Positions 12,856-13,240 of a DNA stretch of 13,240 nt are shown one piece after another; position 1 is the first letter of the stretch; every line of letters begins with the position of its first letter. The notes below the pieces were generated by a model that was not told the origin of the DNA, did no database searches, and saw nothing but the letters and a program-made list of their open reading frames with translations. The stretch spans positions 1 to 13,240 of the forward strand of contig NZ_JAHAHT010000043.1 of assembly GCF_018373095.1 (NCBI RefSeq), written 5' to 3'. The position numbers were made by a program, and so were the translations under genes. The DNA is from Haemophilus parahaemolyticus (GTDB lineage Bacteria > Pseudomonadota > Gammaproteobacteria > Enterobacterales > Pasteurellaceae).

Positions 12856-13240
12856 TTAATCGTCTAAGAAACTACGTAACGTTTCAGAGCGACTTGGGTG
12901 GCGTAATTTACGCAACGCTTTAGCTTCGATCTGACGAATACGCTCACGGGTGACATCAAATTGTTTACCTACTTCTTCGAGCGTGTGGTCGGTATTCATA
13001 TCAATACCAAAACGCATACGCAACACTTTCGCTTCACGCGGGGTTAAGCCTTCCAATACTTCATTGGTTGCAATACGTAAGCTTTCTGCCGTTGCAGAAT
13101 CTAATGGTAATTCAAGACTTTCGTCTTGAATGAAATCACCTAAATGTGAATCGTCGTCATCACCGATAGGCGTTTCCATTGAAATTGGCTCTTTAGCAAT
13201 TTTCAACACCTTACGGATTTTATCCTCAGGCATATTCATA
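12856..13240 (-). CDS. rpoD: RNA polymerase sigma-70 factor RpoD, C-terminal part (runs off the window)
   Basis: The visible 127 residues, starting mid-protein with NMPEDKIRKVLKIAKEPIS, cover the end of region 3 and all of region 4 of the housekeeping sigma factor. Region 4.2 includes HTLEEVGKQFDVTRERIRQI (visible residues 85-104), the helix-turn-helix that reads the -35 hexamer. The ending RHPSRSETLRSFLDD is the typical RpoD terminus. The preceding acidic GDDDDSHLGDFIQDE is region 3.2, the sigma finger near the active site. Near-identity to enteric RpoD distinguishes it from RpoS and RpoH. The N-terminal three quarters lies beyond the window edge. Confidence 0.97.
   Translation of the reverse strand, partial: MNMPEDKIRKVLKIAKEPISMETPIGDDDDSHLGDFIQDESLELPLDSATAESLRIATNEVLEGLTPREAKVLRMRFGIDMNTDHTLEEVGKQFDVTRERIRQIEAKALRKLRHPSRSETLRSFLDD

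Overview
The window looks like chromosome of a Pasteurellaceae gammaproteobacterium, probably from the Actinobacillus/Mannheimia side of the family. The evidence is the gene content (mqo, the yceD-rpmF-plsX-fabH block, trmB-yggL, yggT-yggU, aphA, cpdB, rpoD), the AT-rich composition, and uptake-signal-like words. ACAAGCGGT occurs exactly at 2796-2804 and 7074-7082. One-mismatch forms, often followed by TCAAwTTT, lie at 19-27, 7532, 8139, 9931, 12802 and 12836. This 9-mer is the core described for the A. pleuropneumoniae-type uptake sequence, as opposed to AAGTGCGGT of H. influenzae. The species is not resolved.

Layout. 1-524 (minus): N-terminal part of malate:quinone oxidoreductase. 525-975: a 451-base divergent control region with a promoter for each neighbour and three inverted repeats. 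976-2578 (plus): a sodium-coupled amino-acid transporter of the NSS/SNF family and, in a gap usually left blank, a 30-residue membrane peptide of the MetS type, closed by a strong terminator. 2646-3305 (plus): thiQ, the ATPase of a thiamine ABC importer, without thiB or thiP beside it. 3352-6170 (plus): yceD, rpmF (56 codons), plsX and fabH, the conserved block linking ribosome protein synthesis to phospholipid and fatty-acid initiation. 6171-6320: a palindromic intergenic element and a terminator. 6321-8436 (plus): trmB, yggL, yggT, yggU, again ending in a clear terminator.

8437-9950 differs from its surroundings. A decayed minus-strand coding remnant (about 8510-8715) abuts an AT-rich two-gene operon. 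The operon has a cation diffusion facilitator that lacks the usual cytosolic C-terminal domain, followed by a MerR-family regulator. Its promoter has TTGACA, an unusually long 19-base spacer containing a dyad, and TATGAT, the hallmark of MerR-activated promoters. It is probably an acquired, self-regulated metal efflux cassette. It is the most accessory-looking part of the window.

9951-13240: a bidirectional terminator separates this cassette from minus-strand genes. These are cpdB (periplasmic 2',3'-cyclic nucleotidase with a Tat-like signal), aphA (periplasmic class B acid phosphatase with a Sec signal), and the C-terminal end of rpoD. CpdB and AphA together would convert external nucleotides to nucleosides and phosphate in the periplasm. 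No rRNA, tRNA, CRISPR array or intact insertion sequence was seen.
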